A stretch of DNA of 64,000 nt from positions 1-64,000 of the forward strand of contig NZ_PKUS01000029.1 in the NCBI RefSeq assembly GCF_002866825.1, written 5' to 3'. The stretch's first letter is position 1; each line of letters opens with the position of its first letter. The DNA is from Pseudohalioglobus lutimaris. GTDB lineage: Bacteria > Pseudomonadota > Gammaproteobacteria > Pseudomonadales > Halieaceae. The notes beneath the pieces are model-generated. The model worked only from the letters and a program-made list of their open reading frames with translations, made no database searches and was not told the DNA's origin. Below, piece after piece: positions 51,541-61,330 of this stretch. The position numbers were made by a program, and so were the translations under genes.

Positions 51541-52905
51541 TTAGGCAGAACCCGGTAGCGGTTTGCGCAGTGTGTGTACGAGGCGCCAGGTGATGAGCAC
51601 AGTGGAAAGGCAGATGCCGGCGATGAGTGCCTGCCATATTCCCCTAGTGCCGTCTGCCGGAGTTGTGGCCAGTTCCATACCCAGCCACCAGGACAGGGGC
51701 AGGGCAAAAAGCCAATAACTCAGGCACATGACCACAAACGGGTAGCGAGTGTCCTTGAATGCGCGCAGGCAGTAGGATGCCGCTACCTGTACTGAGTCGA
51801 TAACCACGAACAGGGCAACCAGCTGTATCAGTCGCATAGCGATCAGGTGAATCTCCGCATCCGTAGTGTAAGCAGCGATCAATAGCTGCGGAATAGTCAG
51901 CAGTAGCAAGGTGGAGGCCAGTCCCACCATTACCGTGGCGGTCATTCCCGTTCTGACTGAAATCTGAACCTGCTGGTGATTGTTACTGCCTATCGCATGA
52001 CCCACCCGCGTTGCCATGGCGGCCCCCACGCTGATCAGCGGCATATAGAGAACGTCCCAGACATTGTAGGCGATCTGGTGCGCTGCCATGGCGCTATTGC
52101 CAAGCGTGGCAATCATCAGGCTGATGACCGAGAACACGCCGATCTCCAAAAAGAACGTGAGGCCAATAGGTAAGCCCAGGCGCAAGATTTCCTTGATCAC
52201 CCCGGGGTCCGGCGCCACGAGTCGCAGGGGGGGCAGGTATTTGCGCAGCTCGCGGGTTGCAAAAATGTAGCCACCTATCAGTAGCGGGCTCAGCCACATG
52301 GAGATAGAAGTGGCCCAGCCGCAGCCGGTAGCGCCCATTTCAGGAAAACCCCACTTACCGTAGATCAGCGCATAGTTGAGGGGAATATTGGCGAGGAAGC
52401 CTATGACGCTGGCCACGGCGAAGGGGCGCATAATTCCCAGCCCCTGGGTGTGGCAGCGCAGTGCCTGAAACAAGGCGGTAGCCGGTAGACCCCAGGCCAC
52501 CGCCTGCAGGTAACCAAGACTCTTGTCCAGTGTTGCAGCATCCAACTGCAGTAGGGCCAGCAGGGGGCCTGCGTAGTAGCACAGCGGGCCGATACTGCCG
52601 CCCAGCAGCAGCGCCAGCCAGAGTGCCTGGGGCAGGATGTCGCGAATCTTCTGTAGTTTCCCGGCCCCGAAGTCCTGGGCGACAATTACTGAGACTGCGA
52701 GCATGATGCCCAGGGTGAGCAGGAACAGCGGTAGCCAGATGTTGTAACCGATGGCGATCGCGGCAAGGTCGGCAGAACTGTAGCGGCCTGCCATAATGGT
52801 ATCAACGACACCGGTGCCCATCTGCGCAAGTTGGGCGATGACCATGGGCCAGGCGATGGCGAACAGGGCGCGGGCCTCACCACGATAGGGGTTCGATACC
52901 TGCAT
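51541..52905 (-). CDS. MATE family multidrug efflux transporter (NorM type)
   Basis: A 454-residue inner-membrane protein with about 12 hydrophobic segments in two homologous halves. The N terminus EARALFAIAWPMVIAQLAQM, followed by GVVDTIMAGRYSSADLAAIA, is characteristic of NorM-like proteins, which export cationic drugs using sodium or proton gradients. I chose ATG 52905 (MQVSNPYRG) because family similarity begins there; the frame is open to 53007 but its first 34 residues look non-coding. It is convergent with moeB. Confidence 0.92.
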   Translation of the reverse strand: MQVSNPYRGEARALFAIAWPMVIAQLAQMGTGVVDTIMAGRYSSADLAAIAIGYNIWLPLFLLTLGIMLAVSVIVAQDFGAGKLQKIRDILPQALWLALLLGGSIGPLCYYAGPLLALLQLDAATLDKSLGYLQAVAWGLPATALFQALRCHTQGLGIMRPFAVASVIGFLANIPLNYALIYGKWGFPEMGATGCGWATSISMWLSPLLIGGYIFATRELRKYLPPLRLVAPDPGVIKEILRLGLPIGLTFFLEIGVFSVISLMIATLGNSAMAAHQIAYNVWDVLYMPLISVGAAMATRVGHAIGSNNHQQVQISVRTGMTATVMVGLASTLLLLTIPQLLIAAYTTDAEIHLIAMRLIQLVALFVVIDSVQVAASYCLRAFKDTRYPFVVMCLSYWLFALPLSWWLGMELATTPADGTRGIWQALIAGICLSTVLITWRLVHTLRKPLPGSA

Positions 52906-53005
52906 TAACGATAGCCGCGGCGACGAGGGTGTAAATAGCGCCGCGGCTGAAACCTTTTGCGCAGTTGTGCTGTCACAGAGAAAACAATCCTTAAGGGAAA
53001 CCAGC

Positions 53006-53596
53006 ATGAACGTGATTGCCGGATGGTATTACAGCATACATAGCGCGATCTTTCCGCGACTACAGCACCTGGACGGGCTCGCGCCCCTGGCATTGCGGCT
53101 TTATCTGGTTCCCGTGTTCTGGATGGCAGGCACGCAGAAAATTGCCAACATAGAGAGCACTGCTGAGTGGTTCGCCAATCCCGATTGGGGACTGGGTTTA
53201 CCTGCCCCCGAGTTGTTGGCTTACCTGGCGGCCTACACCGAGGCAATCGGCGCTCTTTTACTGCTGTTGGGTCTGGCAACGCGGTGGATTTCGATTCCCC
53301 TGATAGTCACCATGCTGGTGGCGATCTTTGCAGTGCACTGGGATAACGGCTGGGCCGCCATCGCCGACTCTGGTTCCCAGGAAGTGGCCGTTCGCCTGGG
53401 AGCAGCCAAGGACATTCTCCGAGAACACGGCAATTACAGCTGGCTGACTGAGAAGGGTGCCTTTGTCGTTCTCAATAACGGTATCGAGTTTGGCGTGACC
53501 TACCTGATTATGCTCGTCTCCCTGCTGTTCGCCGGTGGAGGCCGTTACGTCAGCGTGGATTACTATTTGTCGCGTCTGTTTCCCGATTGCCGTTGA
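53006..53596 (+). CDS. DoxX/HvfX family membrane protein
   Basis: A 196-residue membrane protein with about four to five hydrophobic segments. It closely follows the HvfX subgroup of DoxX proteins: LRLYLVPVFWMAGTQKI, WFANPDWGLGLPAPELLAYL, LLGLATRWISIPLIVTMLVA, VHWDNGWAAIAD and GGGRYVSVDYYLSRLF. HvfX accompanies copper-binding RiPP clusters (hvfABCX), but none of the partner genes are here. GGGAAAC precedes ATG 53006. It is divergent from the MATE gene with about 100 bp between. A quinol- or redox-related role is possible; evidence is limited to family membership. Confidence 0.85.
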   Translation: MNVIAGWYYSIHSAIFPRLQHLDGLAPLALRLYLVPVFWMAGTQKIANIESTAEWFANPDWGLGLPAPELLAYLAAYTEAIGALLLLLGLATRWISIPLIVTMLVAIFAVHWDNGWAAIADSGSQEVAVRLGAAKDILREHGNYSWLTEKGAFVVLNNGIEFGVTYLIMLVSLLFAGGGRYVSVDYYLSRLFPDCR

Positions 53597-53675
53597 CCTG
53601 TAAAAATTTCAACGTCACGCCCCCGAAAATGCTAGACTGGCGCGCGTTTTTTGAACAGTTACAGGAAGCATTGAG

Positions 53676-55079
53676 TTGATTAAAAGTCTAGTAGGGCGCT
53701 TGTCCGGCCAAAAAAAGCCGGCACGTGAGGCGGCCCCGTCGCCCTCTGCGCAGCCCAAGCCTGCGCGGAATGAGCCCTCGCCAAAAGCCACCTCTGAAAA
53801 GGGTCATACAACCGAAAGCCGGCAGTCGCAGGGCAAAAGCGGCAAGAAGCGCCGCCAGCGCAAGCCCAGGGCGGCGCAGCAGGACTGGAGCCTGGACCAG
53901 TTTCCGGTAGACCCCAAGGAGGGCGAGACGCGCTTCCATGACCTGGGTATGCGGGACGAAATCATGCATGGGATTGCGGACCTGGGGTTTCATTATTGCT
54001 CGCCCATACAGGCGCAGGTACTGCCCCATACGCTGCAGGGCCATGACGCCATCGGCAAGGCCCAAACGGGTACCGGCAAGACGGCCGCATTCCTGATCAC
54101 CATTTTCAACGACCTGCTGGTTAACCCGGTAGAGGGCGAACGCTTTATTGGCGAGCCCAGAGCGCTGGTCATTGCGCCCACCCGCGAGTTGGTGATGCAG
54201 ATTGCCGCAGACGCGGAGGATCTCGGTAAGTATACGGGCCTGAATACGGTCACCCTGATCGGCGGCATGGATTACCAGAAGCAGCTCAACCGACTACAGC
54301 GCGAGGTCGTCGACCTGGTGGTCGCAACCCCGGGCCGCCTACTGGACTTTATGGGTCGCCGTGACCTGTTCCTGGATCATGTGGAAGTACTGGTCCTGGA
54401 CGAGGCTGACCGCATGTTGGATATGGGCTTCATTCCCCAGGTAAAGCGCATTGTGCGCGCGACTGCCAGAAAAGAGCATCGCCAGACGCTGCTGTTTTCC
54501 GCCACATTTACCCAGGACATCATCAATCTGTCCCAACAGTGGACCTTCGAGCCGGTGACGGTTGAAATCGAGCCGGACAGTGTCGCTACAGATACGGTAG
54601 ACCAGAAAATTTACCTGGTCAGTTCGGAGCAGCGCTACCGCATACTTAATAATCTGATTCGCAGCGAGGGCTGCAGCAGTCTGATTGTTTTCGCCAATCG
54701 ACGTGACCAGGTTCGTCGCCTGCACGAGCGTCTGCGGAAATCAGGGGTAAAGTGCGGCGTTCTCTCCGGGGAGATCCCCCAGGCCAAGCGCACACGAACG
54801 CTGGAGCAGTTCAAGAGCGGGGAGATCAAGGTGTTGGTCGCAACCGATGTGGCCGGCCGCGGGATACACGTGGATGGCATCAGTCATGTGGTCAATTACA
54901 ACCTTCCTGAAGACCCGGAAGATTACGTACACCGCATTGGTCGTACCGGGCGCGCAGGTGCCACGGGCACATCCATCAGCTTCGCTAGTGAGGATGACGC
55001 CTTCCTGCTGCCAGACCTGGAAGCGCTGCTGGGCACTCCACTGGAATGTACGCATCCGCCAGAGGAACTGCTGGTCTGA
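53676..55079 (+). CDS. rhlB: DEAD-box ATP-dependent RNA helicase, RhlB-like
   Basis: A 467-residue RNA helicase. A basic, low-complexity N-terminal extension (1-70, rich in Lys/Arg/Pro/Ser) precedes the core. Motif I is AQTGTGKT (129-136), DEAD is in [17 protein letters not shown] is in [10 protein letters not shown] and motif VI is HRIGRTGR. RhlB in enteric bacteria is the helicase of the degradosome; the N-terminal extension resembles pseudomonad RhlB. The start is TTG with AGGAAG 8 bases upstream. It is convergent with cysZ. Confidence 0.93.
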   Translation: MIKSLVGRLSGQKKPAREAAPSPSAQPKPARNEPSPKATSEKGHTTESRQSQGKSGKKRRQRKPRAAQQDWSLDQFPVDPKEGETRFHDLGMRDEIMHGIADLGFHYCSPIQAQVLPHTLQGHDAIGKAQTGTGKTAAFLITIFNDLLVNPVEGERFIGEPRALVIAPTRELVMQIAADAEDLGKYTGLNTVTLIGGMDYQKQLNRLQREVVDLVVATPGRLLDFMGRRDLFLDHVEVLVLDEADRMLDMGFIPQVKRIVRATARKEHRQTLLFSATFTQDIINLSQQWTFEPVTVEIEPDSVATDTVDQKIYLVSSEQRYRILNNLIRSEGCSSLIVFANRRDQVRRLHERLRKSGVKCGVLSGEIPQAKRTRTLEQFKSGEIKVLVATDVAGRGIHVDGISHVVNYNLPEDPEDYVHRIGRTGRAGATGTSISFASEDDAFLLPDLEALLGTPLECTHPPEELLV

Positions 55080-55085
55080 ACACAG

Positions 55086-55113
55086 CACCGCCCTGTGTCA
55101 TGCAGGGCTGGTG
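55086..55113. terminator. Hairpin between convergent rhlB and cysZ
   Basis: CACCGCCCTG pairs with CAGGGC(T)GGTG around a 7-base loop, with one bulged base. It fills the 35-bp space between two convergent stop codons, so it may act in both directions; there is no T-run. Confidence 0.45.
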
Positions 55114-55114
55114 T

Positions 55115-55846
55115 CTATGCATCAAGCTCCTTTGACCAGAGCAGTGTGGCACCTACCACCGCTGCCGGTACCACGAAGAAATTCACCAGCGGTATCCCGG
55201 TGCACAAGGCCACAGCGCCGCCAAAACCCATACTCGACAGGCGCCGGCTGCGCACGGCTTCCTTTACGTCGGCAAAACTCAGCTGGTGGTTATCCATAGG
55301 GTAGTCTACGAACTGTATCGACATCATCCAGGCACCGAGCAGAAACCAGAGCACGGGCGCCACGGTATTCAATACCGGTATGAACGTCACCAGAAGTACA
55401 AAAGCTGCCATTGGCAGGTAGTAGAGTAACTTGGCGATTTCCCTGAATATGCCCCGTGGCACCATCATCAAGGCGGTGCCCAGGCCCTCCATGGCGGGAA
55501 CCTCCTTGCCCGTTACCAGTTCCTCGGCTTTTTCGGCCAACAGCCCGTTGAAGGGAGATGCGATAATCAATGCCATCGCCGTGAACAGGTAGCCGGTCAT
55601 CAGGCTCAGGGTGAGGCCTATCAACGGCCACAGTATCCATTGAACGAAACCCAGCCAATCCGGGATGGAGCCCAGCCAGCGGTCCATCAGGTCGGTGAGG
55701 TAGCTCAGCCCAAGCCAGATGAGTGACCCAAAGATCAGGATGTTTACCATCAGTGGAATGACCACGAACAGGCGTAATGACGGGTGAGTGAGCAGTTTTG
55801 CGCCGTCCACAAGGTAGCCTATGCCGCCTACTACATTACCTTTCAA
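55115..55846 (-). CDS. cysZ: Sulfate transporter CysZ
   Basis: A 243-residue inner-membrane sulphate transporter of the CysZ (EI24-like) family. It starts NVVGGIGYLVDGAKLLTHPS and has several long hydrophobic segments; ASPFNGLLAEKAEEL and FVDYPMDNHQLSF are typical. I propose TTG 55846 as the start: GAGGAG lies 8 bases upstream, and it overlaps the upstream small gene's stop codon by 4 bp. A GTG at 55882 would add a non-conserved 12 residues. Confidence 0.9.
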   Translation of the reverse strand: MKGNVVGGIGYLVDGAKLLTHPSLRLFVVIPLMVNILIFGSLIWLGLSYLTDLMDRWLGSIPDWLGFVQWILWPLIGLTLSLMTGYLFTAMALIIASPFNGLLAEKAEELVTGKEVPAMEGLGTALMMVPRGIFREIAKLLYYLPMAAFVLLVTFIPVLNTVAPVLWFLLGAWMMSIQFVDYPMDNHQLSFADVKEAVRSRRLSSMGFGGAVALCTGIPLVNFFVVPAAVVGATLLWSKELDA

Positions 55847-56043
55847 CGCTTCGTCTCCTCTCCAGTTGCACAATTCCTGCACAGGCAGCGCACACCGCGC
55901 TCGCTATTCGGCAGCGCTTCCAGTACCGATGCCGGTATGGGTACGTTCGTGCACCAGCAGGTTTCTCCCGCTTGGCCCGCCGCGATGGCGCAGGCATTGT
56001 CCCCGGCGCACAGGGGGCACTTGTCGGCTGCTTTGCTGTCCAT
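55843..56043 (-). CDS. Small cysteine-rich CWC family protein
   Basis: A 66-residue protein with six cysteines (CPLCAGDNACAIA, ETCWCTNVPIP, RCLCRNC). The CWC motif and cysteine pattern match the Cys_rich_CWC family, presumed small metal-binding proteins. It is translationally coupled to cysZ by a 4-bp overlap. Function is unknown. Confidence 0.85.
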   Translation of the reverse strand: MDSKAADKCPLCAGDNACAIAAGQAGETCWCTNVPIPASVLEALPNSERGVRCLCRNCATGEETKR

Positions 56044-56105
56044 AATCTGGTGTCTGCTGTGCTGTCCTGAGCGCTATAATAGCCCACTGCAGAGGGAGTG
56101 TAAGT

Positions 56106-56726
56106 ATGAGTGACGACGAAGAGAGCCTGTTCGTCGATGAAATGTCGGATGTGGTTCCTCTCAAGCGGGAGGAGCGGGTACGGGTCAGCTCCACGCAGCT
56201 GGCGCGTGATTCTTCGCTGGCAGTTCGTCGCAAGGCGGCGGTGGTCGATAGTAGGCACGACGGCAATGTGCTCACCGAGGAAGGCCTGGCCATCAAGCCG
56301 TTGGACTCCTGGTACGTCCTGGATTTCAAGCGCCCCGGCGTGCAGAACGGGGTTTTTCGTAAACTCAAGCAAGGTCGCTACGAAGCTGAGGCGCGTATTG
56401 ACCTGCACCGGATGACAGCAAAAATCGCCCGCCGGGAACTCTATGATTTTATTCAGGAGTGCGTGCGCCTTGGTATTCGCAGCGCCATGGTGATCCACGG
56501 TAAGGGCGAGAGCAAGGCTGAGCGGGATCGCTCCTCAATCCTGAAGGGCTGCACTGATCACTGGTTGCGAGAACTGCATATGGTGCAGGCTTTTCACAGC
56601 GCGCAACCGCGTCACGGGGGTACCGGTGCTGTCTATGTCCTGCTGCGTAAAAGTGAGGAGAAAAAGCGGGAGAACAGAGAGGTGTTCATGAAAGGGCGTG
56701 TGCCCTACGAGCCAAATGGCAGCTAG
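56106..56726 (+). CDS. Smr-domain protein (SmrA-type nuclease)
   Basis: A 206-residue protein with a C-terminal Smr domain (about 95-185): RIDLHRMTAKIARRELYDFI, then SAMVIHGKGESK and PRHGGTGAVYVLLRK. The DLHxMT and HGxG motifs are the likely nuclease site. The first 80 residues are charged and variable. SmrA-type proteins have DNA- or RNA-nicking activity. It is divergent from the CWC/cysZ pair and convergent with nth. Confidence 0.92.
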   Translation: MSDDEESLFVDEMSDVVPLKREERVRVSSTQLARDSSLAVRRKAAVVDSRHDGNVLTEEGLAIKPLDSWYVLDFKRPGVQNGVFRKLKQGRYEAEARIDLHRMTAKIARRELYDFIQECVRLGIRSAMVIHGKGESKAERDRSSILKGCTDHWLRELHMVQAFHSAQPRHGGTGAVYVLLRKSEEKKRENREVFMKGRVPYEPNGS

Positions 56727-56779
56727 CCCGCCCTTGGGCGCCCTGTTATTGAATGCCTTACCTGGTGCCCGCGCGATTG

Positions 56780-57433
56780 CTAGGCCTTGAGCGTCTTTTT
56801 AGGGTGCTTGCGGTCGGGGTAACATGTCCTGCAGATCTCACACACGCGACCATCGCAACCGCGCGCGCTGCAAAACTCGCGGCCATAGAAAATGATTTGC
56901 AGGTGAAGTTGATTCCAGGATGACTCGGGAAAGAGCCGCTTCAGGTCGCGTTCAGTCTGCACCACGCTTTTGCCCGAGGTGAGTCCCCAGCGCTGCGCCA
57001 GCCGGTGGATATGTGTGTCTACCGGGAAGGCTGGTACGCCGAAGGCCTGCGACATCACCACGCTGGCGGTTTTGTGACCTACGCCAGGCAATGTCTCCAG
57101 CGCCTCCATGTCCCTGGGGACCTCGCCTTCATAGCTTTCGACCAGCATCTCGCTCAGCCGTCTGATTGCTTTGGCCTTCTGCGGTGAAAGGCCGCAGGGG
57201 CGAATAATAGCCTGTATGGTGTGTACTTCCTGACCTGCCATGTCGTGGGGATTATCGGCGAGTGAGAATAATGCCGGCGTCACCTGGTTGACGCGCTCAT
57301 CGGTGCACTGTGCACTGAGCAAAACCGCGACTAAAAGCGTATAAGGATCGCTGTGATCCAAAGGCACAGGGGGATCCGGATACAGTTGCTGCAACCGCTG
57401 GAGGATGTACTGCACGCGTTCAGCTTTCAGCAC
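56780..57433 (-). CDS. nth: Endonuclease III
   Basis: A 217-residue base-excision-repair DNA glycosylase/AP lyase. LLSAQCTDERVNQVTP is the N-terminal signature, LPGVGHKTASVV the helix-hairpin-helix with catalytic Lys, and VDTHIHRLAQRW carries the catalytic Asp. At the C terminus the cysteines run C-x4-C-x4-C-x2-C-x2-C (FCSARGCDGRVCEICRTC). That is not the classical C-x6-C-x2-C-x5-C of E. coli Nth, so cluster ligation may differ. It lies 9 bp downstream of dapC and is probably co-transcribed. Confidence 0.94.
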   Translation of the reverse strand: MLKAERVQYILQRLQQLYPDPPVPLDHSDPYTLLVAVLLSAQCTDERVNQVTPALFSLADNPHDMAGQEVHTIQAIIRPCGLSPQKAKAIRRLSEMLVESYEGEVPRDMEALETLPGVGHKTASVVMSQAFGVPAFPVDTHIHRLAQRWGLTSGKSVVQTERDLKRLFPESSWNQLHLQIIFYGREFCSARGCDGRVCEICRTCYPDRKHPKKTLKA

Positions 57434-57442
57434 TTTCGGTTC

Positions 57443-58633
57443 CTAGAGTTTGCCTAGGCGGTGCACGATACGCTGTGCCGCTTCCACGCATTGAGATAGT
57501 TCGGCGACCAGTGCCATGCGCACGCGGTTTGCACCGGGGTTGACGCCGGCGGACTCGCGGGCGAGGTAGCTGCCCGGTAGTACCGTAATATGTTCGCCAG
57601 CGTAGAGTTCGCGAGCGAAGTCAGTTTCCGGGATCGGGGTTTTCGGCCACAAGTAGAAACTGGCGTCGGGCATTGCCACATCAAGATGACCCTCGAGAAC
57701 CGCCAGGACAGCCTTGAACTTTTCCCGGTAGCGCTGCCGGTTTTCTACTACGTGGGTGTTGTCGTTCCAGGCAGCGATACTGGCCAGCTGGTGGTGCGGT
57801 GGCATGGCGCAACCATGGTACGTGCGATAGAGCAGGAATTTGGTGAGTATATCCGCGTCGCCGGCAACAAAACCAGAGCGCAGCCCAGGCAGGTTTGAGC
57901 GCTTGGACAGTGAGTGAAAAACGACGCAGTTTCGGAAGTCGTGATGGCCCATTGCGGCACAGGCTTGCAGTAGCCCGGGGGGCGGCGCGTCTTCGTTAAA
58001 GAATATCTCGGAGTAGCATTCGTCTGCGGCGATGATGAAATTGTGTTCTATCGCCAGCCTGATCAGCTGCTGCATCTGGTCTATCGGCATCACGGCCCCG
58101 GTAGGGTTGCCGGGACTGCACAGGTAAACCAGTTGGCAGCGTTGCCACTCGTCTTCGGCGATGCTGTCGAAATCCGGCAAAAAGCCGGTCTCTGCGGTGC
58201 AGTTGATAAAGCAAGGTTGTGCTCCGGCGAGCAGGGTTGCGCCTTCATAGATCTGGTAGAACGGGTTGGGGCAGAGTACCCGGGCATCCGGCCCCGGTGT
58301 CACAACTGCCTGGGCGAAGGCGAACAGGGCTTCTCGCGTGCCGGTGACCGGAAATATCTGCTTGTTTGCGTCAACTCCCTGCAGCTGAAAACGCGCTGTC
58401 AACCAAGAGGCCATTGCACTGCGAAGCTCAGGTAGGCCCTGGGTTAGCGGGTAGCTCGAGAGTTTGTCGAGGTTGTTTGCCAGGGTCTCCAGAACAAAGC
58501 CGGGCGCAGGGTGTTTCGGTTCCCCAATGGACAGCGCAATGGCCGACATGTTCTCCGCGGGCGACAGGTCGGCGAACAGCTGGCGCAGTTTTTCAAAGGG
58601 GTACGGCTGAAGCTTTTGCAGATCCGGATTCAT
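57443..58633 (-). CDS. dapC: Succinyldiaminopimelate transaminase
   Basis: A 396-residue fold-type I PLP aminotransferase for lysine/peptidoglycan precursor synthesis. The PLP lysine is in FHSLSKRSNLPGLRSGF, the phosphate-binding region is VTGTREALFAFAQA, and LCSPGNPTGAVM and ADECYSEIFF are the usual cofactor contacts. Position next to glnD and map matches the Pseudomonas order, which supports DapC over a general aminotransferase. It follows glnD by 12 bp. Confidence 0.93.
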   Translation of the reverse strand: MNPDLQKLQPYPFEKLRQLFADLSPAENMSAIALSIGEPKHPAPGFVLETLANNLDKLSSYPLTQGLPELRSAMASWLTARFQLQGVDANKQIFPVTGTREALFAFAQAVVTPGPDARVLCPNPFYQIYEGATLLAGAQPCFINCTAETGFLPDFDSIAEDEWQRCQLVYLCSPGNPTGAVMPIDQMQQLIRLAIEHNFIIAADECYSEIFFNEDAPPPGLLQACAAMGHHDFRNCVVFHSLSKRSNLPGLRSGFVAGDADILTKFLLYRTYHGCAMPPHHQLASIAAWNDNTHVVENRQRYREKFKAVLAVLEGHLDVAMPDASFYLWPKTPIPETDFARELYAGEHITVLPGSYLARESAGVNPGANRVRMALVAELSQCVEAAQRIVHRLGKL

Positions 58634-58645
58634 ATATTTTTGCTG

Positions 58646-61330
58646 TCAGGCAACCGCCTGTTCATCCAGCTCTTCACGAACTGCGCGTTGTATTGCCTCG
58701 CACATCGCCGGGTCTGTTATGGGCTGTTGCTTATGGTCGGTGATGAAGAATACGTCTTCTACCCGCTCGCCCAGCGTCTGGATCTTGGCGGCCTGCAGTT
58801 CGATGCCGAAGTCTACAAATATGCGGCTTATCCGCGCGAGCAGACCGGGGCGATCAGGGGTTGACACTTCCAGCACGGAATAGTTTTTGATCTCGTCCAC
58901 GCTCATCTTGGTTTCAGTGGGTACCGAGAAAGATTTCTTGGCCCGCGGCGTTCTCCGCTGTACGTCATCCTTTGCCTCGGAATAATCACCCAGTGTTTCA
59001 GTCAGGTGCTCACGTATGTGATTCAGGCGTGCGCTGTCTTCGGCAATAGAGCTGCCATCTGCACTGAGGACGAAGAACGTATCCAGCGTCATGCCGTCGT
59101 TGGCATTATAGATGCGCGCATCATGAACTGAGAGGTCTAGCTGTTCCAGCTGAGCACAGATTCTGGGGAAGAGCTGGGGAGTGGAGCGAGCATGAATAAA
59201 GATCTGGGTGGTATTGGCAACGCTGGAGTCCAGGGTTGAGCGCAGCACAACCAATGGCTTGCTCTTGTCGTGGTGGCCGGCAATCGCCTCCGTGTGCCAG
59301 GCGATATCCTCGGACTTTTCACGCAGAAAGTAGTCTTCGCCGCGCTCTTTCCACAGCTCTTGCAGTTCTTCAACGGTAAAGCCACGGTATTCGAGCGAAT
59401 CGATGGCCGCATCCCGCGTTTCGTCCACCCAGACCTGCTTGTCTATCGGATTCTCCAGGCCTCGTCGCAGTGCACGCTTGGTCTCGGTGTAGAGCTGGCG
59501 CAACAGGCTGCCACGCCAGGCGTTCCACAGCGTGGGATTGGTGCCGTTGATGTCAGCAACCGTGAGAGCAAAGAGGTAGTCCAGTCGGTTCTCATCCCCC
59601 ACGTGTTGGGCGAACTGCAGAATGACGTCAGGGTCTGAGATGTCCCGCCGCTGGGACACGGCGGACATTGTCAGGTGACTTTCAACCAGCCATGTCACCA
59701 GGTTGGTATCGCGCTTTGACAGTCCGTGGTCCTCACAGAACGCTCGCGCATCCACAGCGCCAAGCTCAGAGTGATCGCCTCCGCGCCCTTTGCCGATATC
59801 GTGGAACAGTCCAGAAAGGTAGAGCAGCTCTATTTTTGGGAGCCTGCAAGCGACCCGGCTGGTGACTGGAAAACGCTCGGCGAACTCAGGAATCTGGAAA
59901 CGGCGCATGTTCTCAATCACTTCCAGCGTGTGTGCATCCACGGTGTAAGCGTGAAACATGTCGTGCTGCATCTGCCCGATGATACGACCAAATGCGGGTA
60001 TATACCGGCCCAGCACGCCGTAGCGCAGCATACGCTTTAGCTGGCGGGTGAGCTTGTATGGCGAGCGTAACAATTCGATAAACATGCGCTTGTTGATATC
60101 GCTGGCGCGAAAATTGTCGTCTATCAGGTGCAGGCTGTTGCGCAGCAGGCGGATGGTGGGAGCGGCGATGCCGTTAATGGCGTCATTGCGCGCGCTCAGC
60201 AGGAACACCTCCAAAATGGCGGAGGGATCAACCTTGAATACGTTGTCGTTGCGGGCCTCGATGTAGCCGTTGCGCATTTGGAAGCGGCCGTTGAGTTCCT
60301 GCACGTCGTGAGCACCCGCCGCGGTGAGAAAGGCCTGGTCAAAATTCTGTATGAGCACTTCGTTGAGCATACTTAATGCCTGTGCCCAGCGATAGTAGAC
60401 CTGCATGAAGTTCTCAACAGCGAGCTTGTCTCCGTCTTCCAGCCCCCATATGCCAGCCAGCTCTCGCTGGTGATCAAAGAGCAGCCGATCCTCTTCGCGC
60501 CCGGTAACCATGTGCAGTGCATACCGTACTTTCCACATGAACTCACGACCGTCTTTCAGGACTTTCATTTCCTCAGCATTGAGGAATGCTTCAGTGGTCA
60601 GTCGATCAAGGGACTCGACCCCGAAGTGACGTTCTGCGATCCAGCTGATAGTTTGCAGGTCGCGCAAACCTCCGGGTGAGCTCTTTACGTTGGGTTCCAG
60701 GTTGTATTCGGTGTCCGCAAATTTGGTGTGCCGGGCACGTTGTTCATCAAGCTTGGCGCGGAAGAACTCGGCGCTGGACCACATCTGCGTGGGTCCGGTG
60801 AGCTGGCGAACCTCCTGCATCAGCGACTCGGGACCACGCAACACCCTTGCTTCCATTAGATTGGTCAGTATGGTGATGTCGTCGCGGCCCGCGTCTACGC
60901 ATTCCTGCACCGTGCGTACGCTGTGGCCGATATCCAGTCCGATGTCCCACAGTCGGGTGAGAAAGCCTTCTATCTGTCCTGAGCCGGGGTCATAGTCTGC
61001 TCCCAGCAACAGCAAAATATCAATGTCGGAGTGAGGATGGAGCTCGCCGCGCCCGTAACCCCCTACTGCAACCAGTGCCAGGTCTGTGGAATCCCACCCG
61101 TGATTGTCCCAGAGTGCACCCAGCATCTGGTCCATGAAAACGGCCCGCTGGCGAATGAGCAGACCCGCATCGGCACCTGCACGGAATTGACGGTGCAGGA
61201 ACTCGGTACACTGGCTGATGGCGTCCTTACAGGCCACCAGGGGTTGTCCCTCATCCAGCCCCCGAGCAAAGGCCTTCGGATCAAACGCTTCCCGGGGCAG
61301 GCTGGGCAATGGGGTGACCGCGACAATCAT
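58646..61330 (-). CDS. glnD: Bifunctional uridylyltransferase/uridylyl-removing enzyme GlnD
   Basis: An 894-residue nitrogen sensor that uridylylates and deuridylylates PII proteins. The nucleotidyltransferase motif is GGYGRGELHPHSDIDILLL (90-108), with metal Asp102 and Asp104. The HD hydrolase motif is YLSGLFHDIGKGRGGDHSEL. Two ACT domains close the protein and sense glutamine. The start codon shares one base with the map stop codon. The gene is full length. Confidence 0.98.
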   Translation of the reverse strand: MIVAVTPLPSLPREAFDPKAFARGLDEGQPLVACKDAISQCTEFLHRQFRAGADAGLLIRQRAVFMDQMLGALWDNHGWDSTDLALVAVGGYGRGELHPHSDIDILLLLGADYDPGSGQIEGFLTRLWDIGLDIGHSVRTVQECVDAGRDDITILTNLMEARVLRGPESLMQEVRQLTGPTQMWSSAEFFRAKLDEQRARHTKFADTEYNLEPNVKSSPGGLRDLQTISWIAERHFGVESLDRLTTEAFLNAEEMKVLKDGREFMWKVRYALHMVTGREEDRLLFDHQRELAGIWGLEDGDKLAVENFMQVYYRWAQALSMLNEVLIQNFDQAFLTAAGAHDVQELNGRFQMRNGYIEARNDNVFKVDPSAILEVFLLSARNDAINGIAAPTIRLLRNSLHLIDDNFRASDINKRMFIELLRSPYKLTRQLKRMLRYGVLGRYIPAFGRIIGQMQHDMFHAYTVDAHTLEVIENMRRFQIPEFAERFPVTSRVACRLPKIELLYLSGLFHDIGKGRGGDHSELGAVDARAFCEDHGLSKRDTNLVTWLVESHLTMSAVSQRRDISDPDVILQFAQHVGDENRLDYLFALTVADINGTNPTLWNAWRGSLLRQLYTETKRALRRGLENPIDKQVWVDETRDAAIDSLEYRGFTVEELQELWKERGEDYFLREKSEDIAWHTEAIAGHHDKSKPLVVLRSTLDSSVANTTQIFIHARSTPQLFPRICAQLEQLDLSVHDARIYNANDGMTLDTFFVLSADGSSIAEDSARLNHIREHLTETLGDYSEAKDDVQRRTPRAKKSFSVPTETKMSVDEIKNYSVLEVSTPDRPGLLARISRIFVDFGIELQAAKIQTLGERVEDVFFITDHKQQPITDPAMCEAIQRAVREELDEQAVA

